Part shown: in pieces, positions 1-10,900 of the stretch
Layout: every line of letters starts with the position of its first letter
How positions within the stretch are numbered: the stretch's first letter is position 1
NCBI GenBank assembly: GCA_934045075.1
Contig: OW203721.1
Span: 19,078,714 to 19,142,713, forward strand
Length of the DNA: 64,000 nucleotides
Source of the DNA: Yponomeuta sedellus
Taxonomy: Eukaryota; Arthropoda; Insecta; Lepidoptera; Yponomeutidae
Reading direction: 5' to 3'
Translations under genes and position numbers: made by a program
Notes under the pieces: model-generated
Seen by the model: the letters and a program-made list of their open reading frames with translations, nothing else
Databases searched by the model: none
What the model was told of the DNA's origin: nothing

Positions 1-298
1 TGGAACAGTTATGATGCCGCCAATAATGAATTTAGCAGAATAGTTGATGATATAGGCAAGTTGTTAATAAGGGTTTGTCATAATTTTCTACTTTGTTTAA
101 AATAGTAAATAAACATTTTAAAAATGAATTTTAACTAACTTTGCAATTCCTAATTTTTTTATCGCGTCATCTAGCAGTTTCTTCAGTGAGCCAGCCTAAA
201 AATTAATTCGACGCGACGAATATGATATGCTTTGGTAACTAATCTTTCTACTCCAGAACGAAAAACTTGATAGAGATTGTAATGGTTAATCGTACTTC

Positions 299-304
299 TT
301 TAAT
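299..304 (-). promoter_or_regulatory. Possible poly(A) signal ATTAAA of gene B
   Basis: ATTAAA on the minus strand lies about 60 bases past the gene B stop. No AATAAA is nearer. The rest of 1-364 holds no other feature that I can support. Confidence 0.4.
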
Positions 305-364
305 GGTAATTTTTCACAAGTAATGTACAAATGTATCGTTATTATTGCAAAAACAGTAAGATTT

Positions 365-1773
365 TTACTTTCTCGTGAGAAAGGTATTTCTTCTTGGGCA
401 CGGCTTTGATTGACATGGTTGCGCCAATCGAAATCCTGATACACCTCCAGGACATTCACAGATATGCTTCTTTTCCTTATTGGAACATAAGTCTTCCTTG
501 CAAATTTTTGTTGAATCACAAGTTACGCAAGCCCTTTGCTTTACATTGACTGTAAAACCAGACCTCATTCTGGCCATATCTGATGTCATTCCAGCGTGAA
601 ACTTGGCGCACAAGTTTTGAAACTTGCATTCTTCGCTGCAAGCAATTGGTGATCCGACAGAAGCATCTTTAGGATCACCACAAGGTGGTGCAGGTCGTTC
701 AAGGTTTAAGGTGATTTCAGTTTTGTACTGTCCTGAGCACCAGGGAATATCACATTGACAATTTTGTGGTACACATTTTTTACTTTGATTTCTGTCAAAT
801 GCGACACTGTCAAGTTGATCAGCCCATTTCCGTACAACATAAGAAGGCTCTTCCTCTACTTCATCAGTATCATCTAAAGCGGCTTTCTTTTTTGCTTTTG
901 AGGTGGTTGGTCCTGTACTTGCAGTGCCACCTGTTTGAGACCGTTTATTGTCACCACCCTGGTCAGTCAGATCTGGGGGATCAAATTTGCATTTGCAGGG
1001 AGGTATTGATTGATCCTTTAAGTCACCCTTTGCATCTTGGCCTTTCCCTTCAATTTCTTTGCAAATGCAGCATTGTTTTGCTAACGCTAGTTCCGCGTTA
1101 CTTTCCTCTTCCTCCTTTTTATTTGCGGCTTCTCTCATAGCTGCTGCTTCAGCAGCTCTGGCCTTTGCTGCTGCCTTTACCTCCGCTGCTGCGGCTCTTC
1201 TTGATTCTAATGCTGCTTCGAAAGCCTTTTTGTCTGCGGCGTCTTTTTCCGCTTGCGCCTTTTTTTCTTTTGCAGCTTTTTCTGCAGCGATCTTTTTTTC
1301 CTTTGCTGCTTTTTCTTTTGCAATCTTTTGTTCTTGGGCAAGTTTTTCTGCCAACCTCTTTTTTTCTTCCGCTGCCGCCTGTTTTTCCCGTGCTTTTCTC
1401 TCTAATTCCATTCTTTTTTGCTCCGCGGCTCTTTCTTTAGCCTCTTCCCTTTCTTCGGCGGCTCTTTCCGCAGCAGCCCTTTTTGCTTCTGCTGCTTTTT
1501 CTGCAGTAGCCTTCTTTTCCTTGGCTGCTTTTTCTGCTGCGGCCTTTTTTTGTGCCTCCGCAACTTTTTTTTCAGTTGCTGCTTTCAATGGACCAAGCTT
1601 TTTTTCCAGAGCTGCTGCAGCTGCTTGTTTTTCTGCTTCTATTTCGGCTTCAAGAGCTTTTCTTTCTGCTTCGACAGCAGCACGCTTTTCTTTTTCTTTT
1701 TGAGCAGCTTTCTCTGCAGCTCTTTTATCCTTTTCTGCTAAAAGCTTTGCCTGTTGTTCTTCAAACATTTCCT
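365..1773 (-). CDS. Gene B terminal exon: coiled coil fused to Cys-rich tail
   Basis: The acceptor TTATTTAG joins in phase 1 and the TAA is at 365-367. It has 468 codons. Residues 1 to about 265 are Ala/Lys/Glu-rich coil ('AAKEKKIAAEKAAKEKKAQA'). The rest is Cys-rich: 'CCICKEIEG', 'PPCKCKFDPPD', 'CVPQNCQCDIPWC', 'PAPPCGDPKD', the shared signature 'RSGFTVNVKQRACVTCD', 'HICECPGG', and a basic end 'PCPRRNTFLTRK'. In gene A the coil and the tail are two exons separated by about 290 bases, so one intron has been gained or lost since duplication. Confidence 0.85.
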
Positions 1774-4512
1774 CTAAATAACGAAATAATTTTATCAATA
1801 ACACATAATTACGATAGAATTCCACTAAAAAGTGATGAAAATGTTTATTCTTACGAGCACATCTAATACAACGAGGTGGGATCCAGTACTCTTCTTTTCG
1901 AGGGCATCCATATTCGCAATACTTAGGCCCATCGACCAATTCATCCCAGTCGTCATCCTGGACGCCTTTACTTTTTTTCCCTAAAACGCACGTAATAATA
2001 AAAGGGTTAATAAAACGAGGGTAAACAAAATTAATAATTATCTATTATTAAAATTACAAATGATTACCTTTGACTTCTGTGCAACCGTAGGGACATGTTT
2101 TAAAATAGTCTGAAACTGTTAATTGGAATAATTTCGTTAGTTTTATTTTAATGAAGTTTAACCAAGTTGGTGTCAAACGTAAAACTACGGCAATACTTAC
2201 GACTTTTAGTCGAATAACACCCGTAAAGAAAAGTATCCTTAGAGAGACCCTCAAATACCGCACCAAATGTAACTAAAAAATAATAACTGGTTCAAATTAC
2301 ATTGTATTATTTTAACAATATTTATGTAAGGTTTTTATACTTTCTATCTTTCATATTTAACTTACCACTACCACTCCGTTTTTTTCTTAGCTTCGTTGGT
2401 TCACGCCTAAAATCGCATTTTGATGTGTCTATGGAATTAACGCTAAATAAAGGCCAATCTCCCGAAGTTCCTGCAGTTTTTGACACCTTTACTGTTACCG
2501 TTCTTGCTAATGCAGTAGCGATTTTTGGATCTGCATAATTTGCAGCAAATCCATCTTTCCCTATGCTGAATTTCTTTACATGTTCAGGTAGATCTCGTTC
2601 GGTACAAATAGCTAACGATTTCCAGTCTTGGGTTGTCATTATCATTTCACTTTTTCTCGAATCTTTAGGTATCTTTGGAGTTCGTTTCTGTAGTCTTTCA
2701 TAATTTGTTTCTTCATTGATGTATTCCGCAATTTTTTTAGATTTCTCTGTACATTTGTGTACGTAACAAGGTTGACTTGTAATTGTGTTTCTGTCGTTGA
2801 CACATTTTGAGCCTGCTGTATTGATTTTGTAATAGTTGTATTTAAATTGCTATGTTTATCAATCATTAACTTCAAAAGTAGTACTTACGTATGATTAGAC
2901 CTCCAGGCAAACAAATACAAGGTTTAGGTGTATTTGTATCTGCACGCTCATACGTCTGATTAGAAGTGTTATCTCTTAATACTGCAACATTATTCCAATT
3001 AAAATTCACAAAGATCCTATCCAGGTATTCCATACACATCATTCATTGTGATTATGTAAAGGGTTTTACCAATATACTGTAATGAACATTTGCTAATGTT
3101 AGCAAAAGTATCCGTTCCGTTCTGCTCGGGCCGATTGGTTAAAGAACGAGCATATGCGATGTAAGGATGTGCCTCAGCTTTGCTAGGCGCTTCCATGTCA
3201 TCTTCCGTAAAATCTGTAATGTTCAAGAAAAAAACGAGTTGAGTTACCAAGTTTTCAGAAAATCGTCCATCTAGCACTTTTTTCGACTGTCCAGCCTTGA
3301 AGTGGCGAAGAAAATAACCCATAAAAACTTTACTTTTTCTATAGTATATTGTCGTAGAAAACAAGTTGCGGTAAGCGACAAACTAACCGAAATGTTCAAG
3401 CTATTGCGCATTTTAGAAATAACCCTGAAGATTCACATTTATTTATGCTTACATGGCCAAAAATAACTTGTCGTAGCATCACGTGGCATTATGTTCCATC
3501 TTCGTATCGGTGACCCTGTAAAACATTGTGGTTCTGATACTTGCAGTGTTAAGAGTGATCTTCATATTGACGAGTAAAGTAAAGTTGTACCTACACAATC
3601 CATCCACCTATCCACCATCATAGTAAGAAAAAACCGGCCTAGTGAGAGTCGGACTTGCGCTTCATCATCAACCCAGTAAGTATGTCCCCACCGAGGGGCA
3701 CGGGTCTCTTTCGTGAGGAAAGTATAGGCCATACTCCACCACGGAGGTGACGGGGGTCAAGTCGGGATTGGTGGAGGCTTGCAAGACGAATTGCTGGTCT
3801 TACTGTCAGAAGTTATCATGCCGCCCTAAGACCTCTGACTTAGCTTAACGACTGCTATCTATCGACGGCAGCCGGCACCAACTGCTTAACGTGCCTTGCG
3901 AGGCACGGAACCGCTCAGAAAAATGGGCTTAGTCGATAAATGGCCAATTTGCAAAAAGGCTAACAGTAAAAAAGGCTAATTCGCAGAATGGCTTATTCTC
4001 TGAATGCCTAATACGCAGAATGGCCCATTCGCAGAAGCGCCAATTCGCTAAATGGCTTATTCTTAAAATGGCGTATTCTCAAAATGGGGCACTATCATCA
4101 AATCAGATAACAAACAATATTTGATGAAAGCAGCTAAACGAAATACGAAACTGATCAATTATTTTTTATAAACAATTATATTTAACAAAACAATAACATT
4201 ATTGAAAACAAAAATTATTCTATCAGCTAAATGTAATACAAAAATAAACCTGACAACAATTTTGTTAAACATAATTGTTTATAAAAAATAATTTTTACCC
4301 CTACCCTTTACCCTCTTGGATACTACCCTTTGGATACGGAACGCTGAAAAAGGTATAGTTTAGGTGCTTACTATGCCGGTTAGTGAGAGTAGCCACCTGA
4401 TGGCGACTTCTTTTATCATGTTTGAATCCATGAATGCAAACATCCTCTTGCTGCAGTACTGCGGTTTGAAAGTAAGACCTTGTCGCCAACAATTTAATGT
4501 TTCGAGGATCAG
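365..4512 (-). CDS. Gene B, visible span: shorter paralogue of gene A
   Basis: Eight exons are supported, with all internal ones phase 1-1. They are 4372-4512, 3070-3213, 2889-2981, 2366-2812, 2201-2272, 2068-2109, 1855-1980 and the terminal 365-1773, about 825 residues. A ninth may be 5447-5485. Module order follows the 3' half of gene A: VCFHGC-like, SSQHYFG-like, PCPCMPGG-like, CDFxxEPLKL-like, CxYGC, coiled coil, Cys tail. A tandem duplication of an ancestral gene is the simple explanation, with gene A later gaining internal exon copies, or gene B losing them. The first exon and promoter were not found. The same structural (possibly sperm-tail) role as gene A is only inferred. Confidence 0.7.
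1855..1980 (-). CDS. Gene B exon: CEYGC...CIRC module
   Basis: The exon is 126 bases, phase 1-1, with acceptor TTTTAG and donor C|GTAAGAA. It encodes an acidic 'DDDWDEL' and then 'CEYGCPRKEEYWIPPRCIRC', the counterpart of gene A exon 29. Confidence 0.75.
2068..2109 (-). CDS. Gene B microexon: CPYGC module
   Basis: The microexon is 42 bases, phase 1-1, with acceptor TTTCAG and donor G|GTAATCA. It encodes 'DYFKTCPYGCTEVK', a second CxYGC motif next to that of the following exon. Confidence 0.55.
2201..2272 (-). CDS. Gene B exon: YGCYSTK module
   Basis: The exon is 72 bases, phase 1-1, with acceptor TTTTTAG and donor C|GTAAGTA. It encodes 'FEGLSKDTFLYGCYSTK' and parallels gene A exon 28. Confidence 0.65.
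2366..2812 (-). CDS. Gene B exon: 149-residue module ending CDFRREPTKLRKKRSG
   Basis: The exon is 447 bases, phase 1-1, with acceptor ACAGCAG and donor G|GTAAGTT. It starts like gene A exon 23 ('SKCVNDRNT') and ends like gene A exon 27 ('KCDFRREPTKLRKKRSG'). One exon here thus corresponds to a five-exon stretch in gene A. Confidence 0.7.
2889..2981 (-). CDS. Gene B exon: PCICLPGGLIIR module
   Basis: The exon is 93 bases, phase 1-1, with donor C|GTAAGTA. Its acceptor appears to have moved. The site aligned with gene A's ATTTTAG reads TTTTAA here, and an AG in GTTGCAG about 20 bases further in keeps phase 1. It encodes 'NTPKPCICLPGGLIIR'. Confidence 0.6.
3070..3213 (-). CDS. Gene B exon: KCSLQYIG module
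   Basis: The exon is 144 bases, phase 1-1, with acceptor ATTACAG and donor G|GTAAAAC. It encodes 'DFTEDDMEAPSKAEAHPYIA' and ends 'ISKCSLQYIG', comparable to the gene A exons ending SSQHYFG/PSQHYVG. Confidence 0.6.
3670..3930 (+). repeat. Interspersed repeat family R1, copy 1
   Basis: This copy starts near 'TATGTCCCCACCGAGGGGCA' and contains the blocks GGCCATACTCCACCACGG and GCTTAACGTGCCTTGCGA. The same blocks recur at about 10390-10740, 23250-23610 and 32844-33015. It is probably a retroposon; no open frame is conserved. Confidence 0.7.
3941..4088. repeat. Degenerate 16-bp tandem repeat
   Basis: About eight units of period 16 follow the pattern AATGGCYYATTCGCAG, for example 'AATGGCTTATTCTCTG', 'AATGCCTAATACGCAG' and 'AATGGCCCATTCGCAG'. 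It lies in an intron of gene B, right after R1 copy 1. Confidence 0.75.
4158..4297. repeat. Inverted repeat (about 40-bp arms)
   Basis: The left arm is TTATTTTTTATAAACAATTA... and the right arm is its near-perfect reverse complement at about 4258-4297, with a spacer of about 60 bases. It is AT-rich and MITE-like. Confidence 0.65.
4372..4512 (-). CDS. Gene B exon: VCIHGF module
   Basis: The exon is 141 bases, phase 1-1, with acceptor CTTTTAG and donor A|GTAAGCA. It encodes 'YFQTAVLQQEDVCIHGFKHD'. It aligns with the gene A exon at 16350-16481 ('DDDVCFHGCT'), but the second Cys is Phe here. Confidence 0.6.
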
Positions 4513-5446
4513 CTAAAAGTAATATATAATGACAATTAATAATTTTATAAAAGTACAATAAATATAAAAATGTAATAATATAAAAACAATAAATCACTTG
4601 TTCTATAAACTCGTTTCTTATTTTCAAGGGAGTATAAAAAACCAGCCTAGTTCAATTTAGATTTGTGCGCCGAGAGTTTCGTGATATCTGTGGTTTCGTG
4701 CCACCACATGCCAGCTACTGTAGTATTCGTAGAATTTATCAGGAAAGAACCTAATTTTTCGATAAGACTTGTGGAATACACCTTCCACTATGCGGTCGAT
4801 TTTTTGGGAGACTTGCTTGGCTTACATAAAAATGGATAGAAGCTAAAAATAAGTTTCTGCATATGGTAGCTATAGTAGTGTCTTTTGACTTTCCTTTGTG
4901 TAGTGTTCATTCTTTTCTTAACGTCTCAGCTAAACACGAAAGCTCATCTAAAGTTAAAGACTCCATTTCAAACAAAAGAGTCTAACTGTTTAGCACAAGT
5001 GGCAGCGTCTGATTAAATTTGTCTCCGGATTAAAACGGATCGCCGAATCCGAATTCAGATTTTTTCGGACCGGGGAAAGTCCGGATGCGCAGTCCGAGCC
5101 TTAGAGAACCTGCCCAGCCTAAGGTAGGACAGACGGAGCATACGAGTAGAAAATAATTAACATGACCGGCGTAGAGCAAGGTGCGGGAATTTTTTAGGGA
5201 GCAAGCTACGAAACCATTATAAAACGCAGAACACACCGACTATTTTGCCTTTTGGTTTTTGATCCTGGCTGTCCAGATGGTCACTCGCCGCATTTGCTAA
5301 CACGATAACGTGTGCTCAAATTGCCAAACTATGCGATTAGGAAAAAGCAGGATAAGTTGGTTGTTCACTCTAAGTTTAGGCTGACATCATTACAGTGTAT
5401 CTACCTACATAATCTAATAAGCTAACCGCACAATGGTTTGACTCAC

Positions 5447-5485
5447 GGTTACTAGGACTTCTTAGGCTATCTTCAATCGAACCCT
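5447..5485 (-). CDS. Candidate upstream exon of gene B
   Basis: The candidate is 39 bases, phase 1-1, with acceptor GATTTCAG and donor C|GTGAGTC. It encodes 'GSIEDSLRSPSN'. It fits the phase rule but has no Cys and no clear paralogue. Confidence 0.35.
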
Positions 5486-5817
5486 CTGAAATCATACTGC
5501 AGATTAGAAAAAGCAATTTGTAAAAATGTGAAGAAGCCTGTTTTTGACACAGCGACAATATTTATAGATTTGCCAAGGCTAAAAAGAGAGCAAAAAATCA
5601 TTTCCGTCTGTTCCTATTTTTATGCCCAAATAAATAGCAATTAGGAATTTAAGTATTAGGAATTAAAATATTAAAAAAATCATAACGATGCAAATGATGC
5701 AGCGGTTTAAAAGCGTCGTGGATGGTGAAATCAAAAAATCAGAAAAGCGAAGCAGCGGGCAAACTGCCTCTACGTGACACGATAGCTCACGACGTGGTTT
5801 TTGGTTTGCTTGTGATA

Positions 5818-7090
5818 CTGCTACTTATGTATGCGGAATAGAAAAAATAAACAAATGTATATGGCTAAATATGCTTTTATTGTTTTTCAAAGTATTCTCC
5901 ACTATGATCGATGCACTTTTGCATTCGATGAAAAAAACACTTTTTCCACTCTGATTGAGGTATCTCCAAAACGTGCTGTTTGAACGCATCTACGCCATCT
6001 TCACGGGTCGAAAATCGTTGACCACGTAATTTATTCTTTACATTTGGGAATAAATAGAAATCATTGGGAGCCAAATCAGGGCTGTACGGTGGATGACCCA
6101 TCAATTCTATTTTTTGACCATCCAAAAATGTAGTTGTTTCCTGAGATGTATGACAGCTGGCATTGTCATGGTGAAGTATGATTCTGCGTCGCTGGTTGTT
6201 TTGGCGTATTTCTTCAAATACTTCCGGCAAACAAATGGTCGTGTACCACTCCGAATTAACCGTTCTGCGATTCTCCAGTGGTATTGTAGCCACATGGCCA
6301 TAAATATCAAAAAAGCAGGCCACCATTTGCTTTACAGTGCTTTTTGCACGAGCCACTTTCGTAGGGTTCGGCTCATTTTGAAACACCCAAACTGTTGATT
6401 GTTGTTTAGTTTCGGGATCGTACGCGTAGATCCTGGATTCGTCACCTGTGTAGATATTATAAAAAGATTTTGAGTCGCCTCCGTTGAATTTTTTTAAGGT
6501 TTTCTTGCACCATTGGACGCGAGCATCTTTTGGATCCTGAGTTAAGTTGTGCGGGATCCAACGCGAACAAATTTTTTTTACAGACAAATGTTCATGTAAT
6601 ATCCTACGAATGCTCGTCATACATATGCCCAGAATAGACTCTATCTCGCGATACGTAACATGGCGGTCTTGCATTATTAGTTTTTGCACAGCTTCAATAT
6701 TTTGTGGCACAACCACCGATTTCGGGCGACCTTCTTTAACTTCGTCCGTGAGCTTACTGCGCCCGCGATTAAACTCACTAAGCCAGTGATACACTGTCGT
6801 TTTTGATGGAGCTTCACCACCAAAAGTCGAAGTTAATTGATCTACGCACTGTTGTTGCGTTAAACCACGTCGAAAATCGTAATAAATCATAGCACGAATA
6901 TTTTCACGAGTGAGTTCCATTTTTTCAGCGATATGACATTTTAAACCCAACAAAAACAAAACACTAATGTACCTATATAAGAGAAAAATATTAGCGGCCA
7001 GTATTTAAAAAAAGAACGAATTTGACCATGGAGGTCAGACATTGCGTTTAAAATTATTGGAATCCCAGATTCCGCATACTTAGGTAGCAG
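5818..7090 (-). mobile_element. Complete mariner element
   Basis: The left end CTGCTACTTATGTATGCGGAAT... (5818-5839) and right end (7069-7090, reverse complement) match at 20 of 22 bases. The element is 1,273 bp, the usual mariner size, and encodes an uninterrupted transposase. A TA precedes the left end; the right-hand TA is two bases out, so the exact ends are approximate. It sits between genes A and B. Confidence 0.85.
5877..6920 (-). CDS. Mariner transposase (intact open frame)
   Basis: This is a cut-and-paste DNA transposase of the IS630/Tc1/mariner group, 347 codons from the ATG at 6920 ('MELTRENIRAMIYYDFRRGL'). An in-frame ATG at 6959 would add 13 residues that do not look mariner-like. 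The N-terminal half has the helix-turn-helix region. The catalytic motifs are TGDES, HHDNASCHTS and YSPDLAPNDFYLFP. The spacing between the last two acidic residues is 34, giving the mariner D,D34D signature. The C-terminus 'CIDHSGEYFEKQ' is typical. There are no frameshifts or stops, so the element is young or recently active. Confidence 0.95.
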   Translation of the reverse strand: MELTRENIRAMIYYDFRRGLTQQQCVDQLTSTFGGEAPSKTTVYHWLSEFNRGRSKLTDEVKEGRPKSVVVPQNIEAVQKLIMQDRHVTYREIESILGICMTSIRRILHEHLSVKKICSRWIPHNLTQDPKDARVQWCKKTLKKFNGGDSKSFYNIYTGDESRIYAYDPETKQQSTVWVFQNEPNPTKVARAKSTVKQMVACFFDIYGHVATIPLENRRTVNSEWYTTICLPEVFEEIRQNNQRRRIILHHDNASCHTSQETTTFLDGQKIELMGHPPYSPDLAPNDFYLFPNVKNKLRGQRFSTREDGVDAFKQHVLEIPQSEWKKCFFHRMQKCIDHSGEYFEKQ

Positions 7091-7150
7091 CCTATGTATG
7101 ACACAAAGACGATGGCTATAAAATAAAAACCTCAATATTGTTCGTATAAT

Positions 7151-7156
7151 TTTATT
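7151..7156 (-). promoter_or_regulatory. Poly(A) signal AATAAA of gene A
   Basis: AATAAA on the minus strand lies about 100 bases past the gene A stop and about 60 bases before the mariner end at 7090. Confidence 0.6.
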
Positions 7157-7256
7157 CGACAAGAATATTATAAAATGTAACTGATAAAGAGTAAATTATA
7201 TTCAAATATTTAAAAACTCGTCTGTTGCTGTAGGCCCGGAGCAGAATAGTCAGAAA

Positions 7257-7942
7257 TTACATGCGAAATAGCTTTCTCTTAGGACATGGCGGTGACTGGC
7301 ATGGTTTTGGCGGTTTTGCACTGGATTTAGTGCTGCCTGGACATTCGCACACATGCTTCGGATTACTTTGCTTCTTGTCATCAGTGTAGCATTTGTAATT
7401 CTGACAAGACGAAGATGGTTCGCAAGATGAACAAGCTCTTTTCCTCATATTGACTGTGAACCCCGACCTAGTTCTTGACATGTTAGACATAATATTGCTA
7501 AGATACTTCGCGCAAACCTCTTGATACAGACAATCATCGGTGCAACCTATTATTCTGCCATCAGCAGGGTAAGGATTACTACAAGGCGGGTCAAGTCCTG
7601 GATCAGCGTCATCTTTTGTACCAAACCCAGATGATGATCCATCTGATTTGGAACACTTTGATCTGAAGTAGCTACATAGGCCACTTTTCCGACTAGCTGC
7701 CTTTTGACTTTTTTGATCATATTTTGGTGGAGTTCCCATGGATCCTCGGGAAGAAAGATGTGACCTGTTTTGTTTGTCCTTTACGTTTTTGCTAGTTACA
7801 GCCTTGTCATCTTTTCCACCTTTAAGGCAAACACAAGGCTTCTCATTTTTATCCTTATCCTTATCTATGCAGCCCTTTTCACACAATTCAGAACAAGCAC
7901 CATATTGGCATCGTTCTTCGGTACACACATCTTCTGGAGAAA
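7257..7942 (-). CDS. Gene A terminal exon: Cys-rich tail
   Basis: The acceptor TTTTCAG joins in phase 1 and the stop TAA is at 7257-7259. It encodes 'CTEERCQYGACSELCEKGC', a Lys/Ser linker, 'DPPCSNPYPADGR', and then the signature 'RSGFTVNMRKRACSSCEP' and 'KHVCECPGSTK'. The end is basic ('PCPKRKLFRM'). The signature block is shared with the gene B terminus (RSGFTVN-V/M-K/R-Q/K-RAC..C and CECPG), and is the best conserved part of the two proteins. Confidence 0.85.
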
Positions 7943-10900
7943 CTGAAAACCACAAAATTACTTATTAATGTTTATTATTAAGTTGAAAAACAATAAGTAT
8001 CCAGGGACGAAATTCCCAGTAGGCACCACATATGACACCGTTCAACTGGACCAATCGTAAATGAACTATATAGGTATAAAAGTATACTGCGGACCAAGTA
8101 GGTACTCACGAAAAAGTTGGAGAGGGCCTACGATGATCATTATCACTATAAGCTTCCAACCATATTAGTGATTGGAAACTTACAATGATCATAATTGTAA
8201 TTGATGACTAGAACATAATGTTGTACGAACTATCAAATTCCCTGCATTCACAACAGGATCCTTTACGTGCAGCTTTTGCTTGCCGTTTCATTTTCGCTAT
8301 ATACGCGTCTGAAGCAGCTTTGGCGGCTTCTTGTTCTATTTTTGCTACTGCTGCTGCTTCTTCGTCCGCTATCTTTTGTTCTGCAGCACGTTTTTTTTGT
8401 TCTGCCATGAGCTTCTTTTTCTCTGCCGCCTTTTCTTCTTTGGCCTTTTTATCTGCTAATTTCTTTTCTTCCGCTTTCTTTTTGTCAGCTTCCTTTTTTG
8501 CTGCGGCGGCTTTTCTTGCGGCTTCTTTTGCTTCGGCAGCAGCCTTTTTCTCCTCTATCGCCCTTGCCACAGCAGCCTCTTTCTCTCTTTCTTCTTCCTC
8601 TCGTGCAGCTTTTAACTCAGCTTCTTCTTTTTCTTTGTCAGCTTTTCTTGCAGCTGCTTCCTTAGCAGCTTCTTCTTCCTGTGCTTTTTTTTCTGCAGCT
8701 TTTCCTCTTTCATATGCTTCTTTATCTTCTTGTGCTTGTGCTGCTGCTCGCCTTTTTCTAGCTTCAGCCTTCCGTTTTGCTCTTCTTTTTTCTCTTGCTG
8801 GTCTATCTTTTTCTATATCTGCTTGTCTTATTTTCATAGCCTCTTCATCTAAATACTCTAAAAACAAGTAAATGAAATTGGTTGATTCTCTGGTTAGTTT
8901 ATATTTATAAGATTATTCTAACTCGCTATTCTGGCTAATAGTGAAGGAGATCGTCGGGAGAGCACCTGATCTTTTAAGGTGTTCACAAACCTTGAAATTG
9001 CCAATTCACGGTAGGCACGCGTGGTAATTAAGCCGTCCATCTTCGAGAGGAGGCTTACGCTCTGCTGCGGGAAATAATGTAGGCTCTTTGAGAAAAATCA
9101 CTTACCATCGCATGTAACACAAATAAGTTCATGTTTTATATTTTTAGGTGCATTACAACCATATTTGCATAACGTTTCTTTTTCCTCATCGTCGTCACTA
9201 TCTTCGAGATCCTGATCTGGTTTCATATCCTTTTCGGCTTCAATCACTGAAATAAAAACAAATAGGTAACCTCGATTACTACATATTATAATTTAATAAT
9301 CAATTCGCAATCAATGCATTGTATTCAATTCTAAGTTCTAAACTATTTTATGTTTATTACTCATCAAAAAAAATCTTACTTTTCACAAGTGAAGGACATC
9401 CCAACATACAAGCCCTAGAGGAAAACCCTTCGTAACGCTCATCAGCTATCAAGACTGCAAAATAAGTAAGTAGGTTTGGTATTAAACATTCAACTTTTAT
9501 ACGTAATTTCCTTCATTCAGTAATCATATTAGACATACCACTTGGCTTTCTATGGAGTTTCAGTGGCTCACAACCGAAGTCGCATCTCGATACAGTATAA
9601 ATGCCTATTGAGATTTTGGGTTCCAAATTACTAGTTTCTTTAACCTCAGGGACAACCAGTACACCCGTAGAGATTTTTGTCGGTCCTGTTGACTTGTTAG
9701 ATGTCTCGTCCTCGAGAGACTCTGTAGGCGATTCAGATAAGAACAAAGAGGAGTCCTCTATCGCTTGTCGCGCCCATGCGGCTCCGTAAGTTACAGGTAC
9801 ATTTGACGTTACTTCGGTGACCGGATTTTCGTCTAAACAATACGTATTTGTGGTATTGAGGACAGTCTCTAGGTCATTGAATGCTTTGGGAATGCTGTGG
9901 GCGTCTATCGCTGCTTGTTTTTCTGACACCTTTAAATTTTCATTTTCAACATCGGCCAGTCTAGGGGTTACTTCATTAGCATGAAGTGCTTGTTCTGTAT
10001 CTGACTCTGATTTGTCATTATTTGTCGGTGTCTTTGAAGAATCTGTACTATGATACAATTTTGCATCTCCATTCGTACACATTTTAATGCAGTGCTCCGT
10101 CGTTCCACTGTTGGCATCAGGACCTCTTTCATTTGTATCTTCCCATACGTTTTCAAACCCGTTTTTGTTCCTGCTTTTTAATTGCAACGTACCGCCGCAT
10201 TCCAGCTGCATTTCTTGTGTTGTCTCTCCGTAGTTTCCTTCCGAAGGGGTTTTGCTTTTAACTTTTATTGCGCTTTTAGACTCTGCAGGTTTGTGTCCAG
10301 CTGTGTGTTTTGCAATAAGCATAAAGGGTTTATTTAATTACAGGGTCATTTTAAGTATGCCATGTCAGCATGAAAGTATGATATCAACTCTTGTATGTCC
10401 CCACTGCTGGGGCACGGGTGTGTTCCTGCATCACAGGAAGGTAAGGCCATACTCCAATACGGGGTCCAAGTCCAGGTTGGTGGAGGATTGTAAGACTAGT
10501 GGCTGGTCATACTGCCAGAAGTGTTCAAGCCGCCTTAAGGCCTCTGACTTGGCTTAACGATTGCCATCTATCGACGGTAGCCGCCTTCAAGTGCTTAACG
10601 TGCCTTGCGAAGCACGGAATCGCTCGGAATAATGCCACTAGCGTTAGTCATAGACGGTTTACCCATCCATGCACTGATCGCGCCCTATGTAGCTCAACCT
10701 TCGTGATAGTCTAAGATAACTCAGGCAGCCGAGGCTACGAGCGATTCTAATTCATGCAGGTATAATTTTGAAAAATTAAATTTTCATAATAGTTAAAATA
10801 TCAATGTATAATAATCCTTAGGACATAAGTTACTGTATATTATCTTTGAGGTGACTGGTATTCAGTATTTTTGAAATAACTGTCTCTACTGTCGACAGCA

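Noticed and set aside
766..1866. Plus-strand frames rich in Ala, Ser, Phe and Leu opposite the gene B coil
   Set aside because: Antisense shadows of the Lys/Glu/Ala coil, with codon bias imposed by the real exon.
5030..5236. Minus-strand 68-codon ORF upstream of gene B
   Set aside because: It has no phase-1 splice sites or module similarity; the region 4513-5446 otherwise shows nothing that I can support.
8218..8871. Plus-strand 217-codon frame opposite the gene A coil
   Set aside because: Antisense shadow of exon 30.
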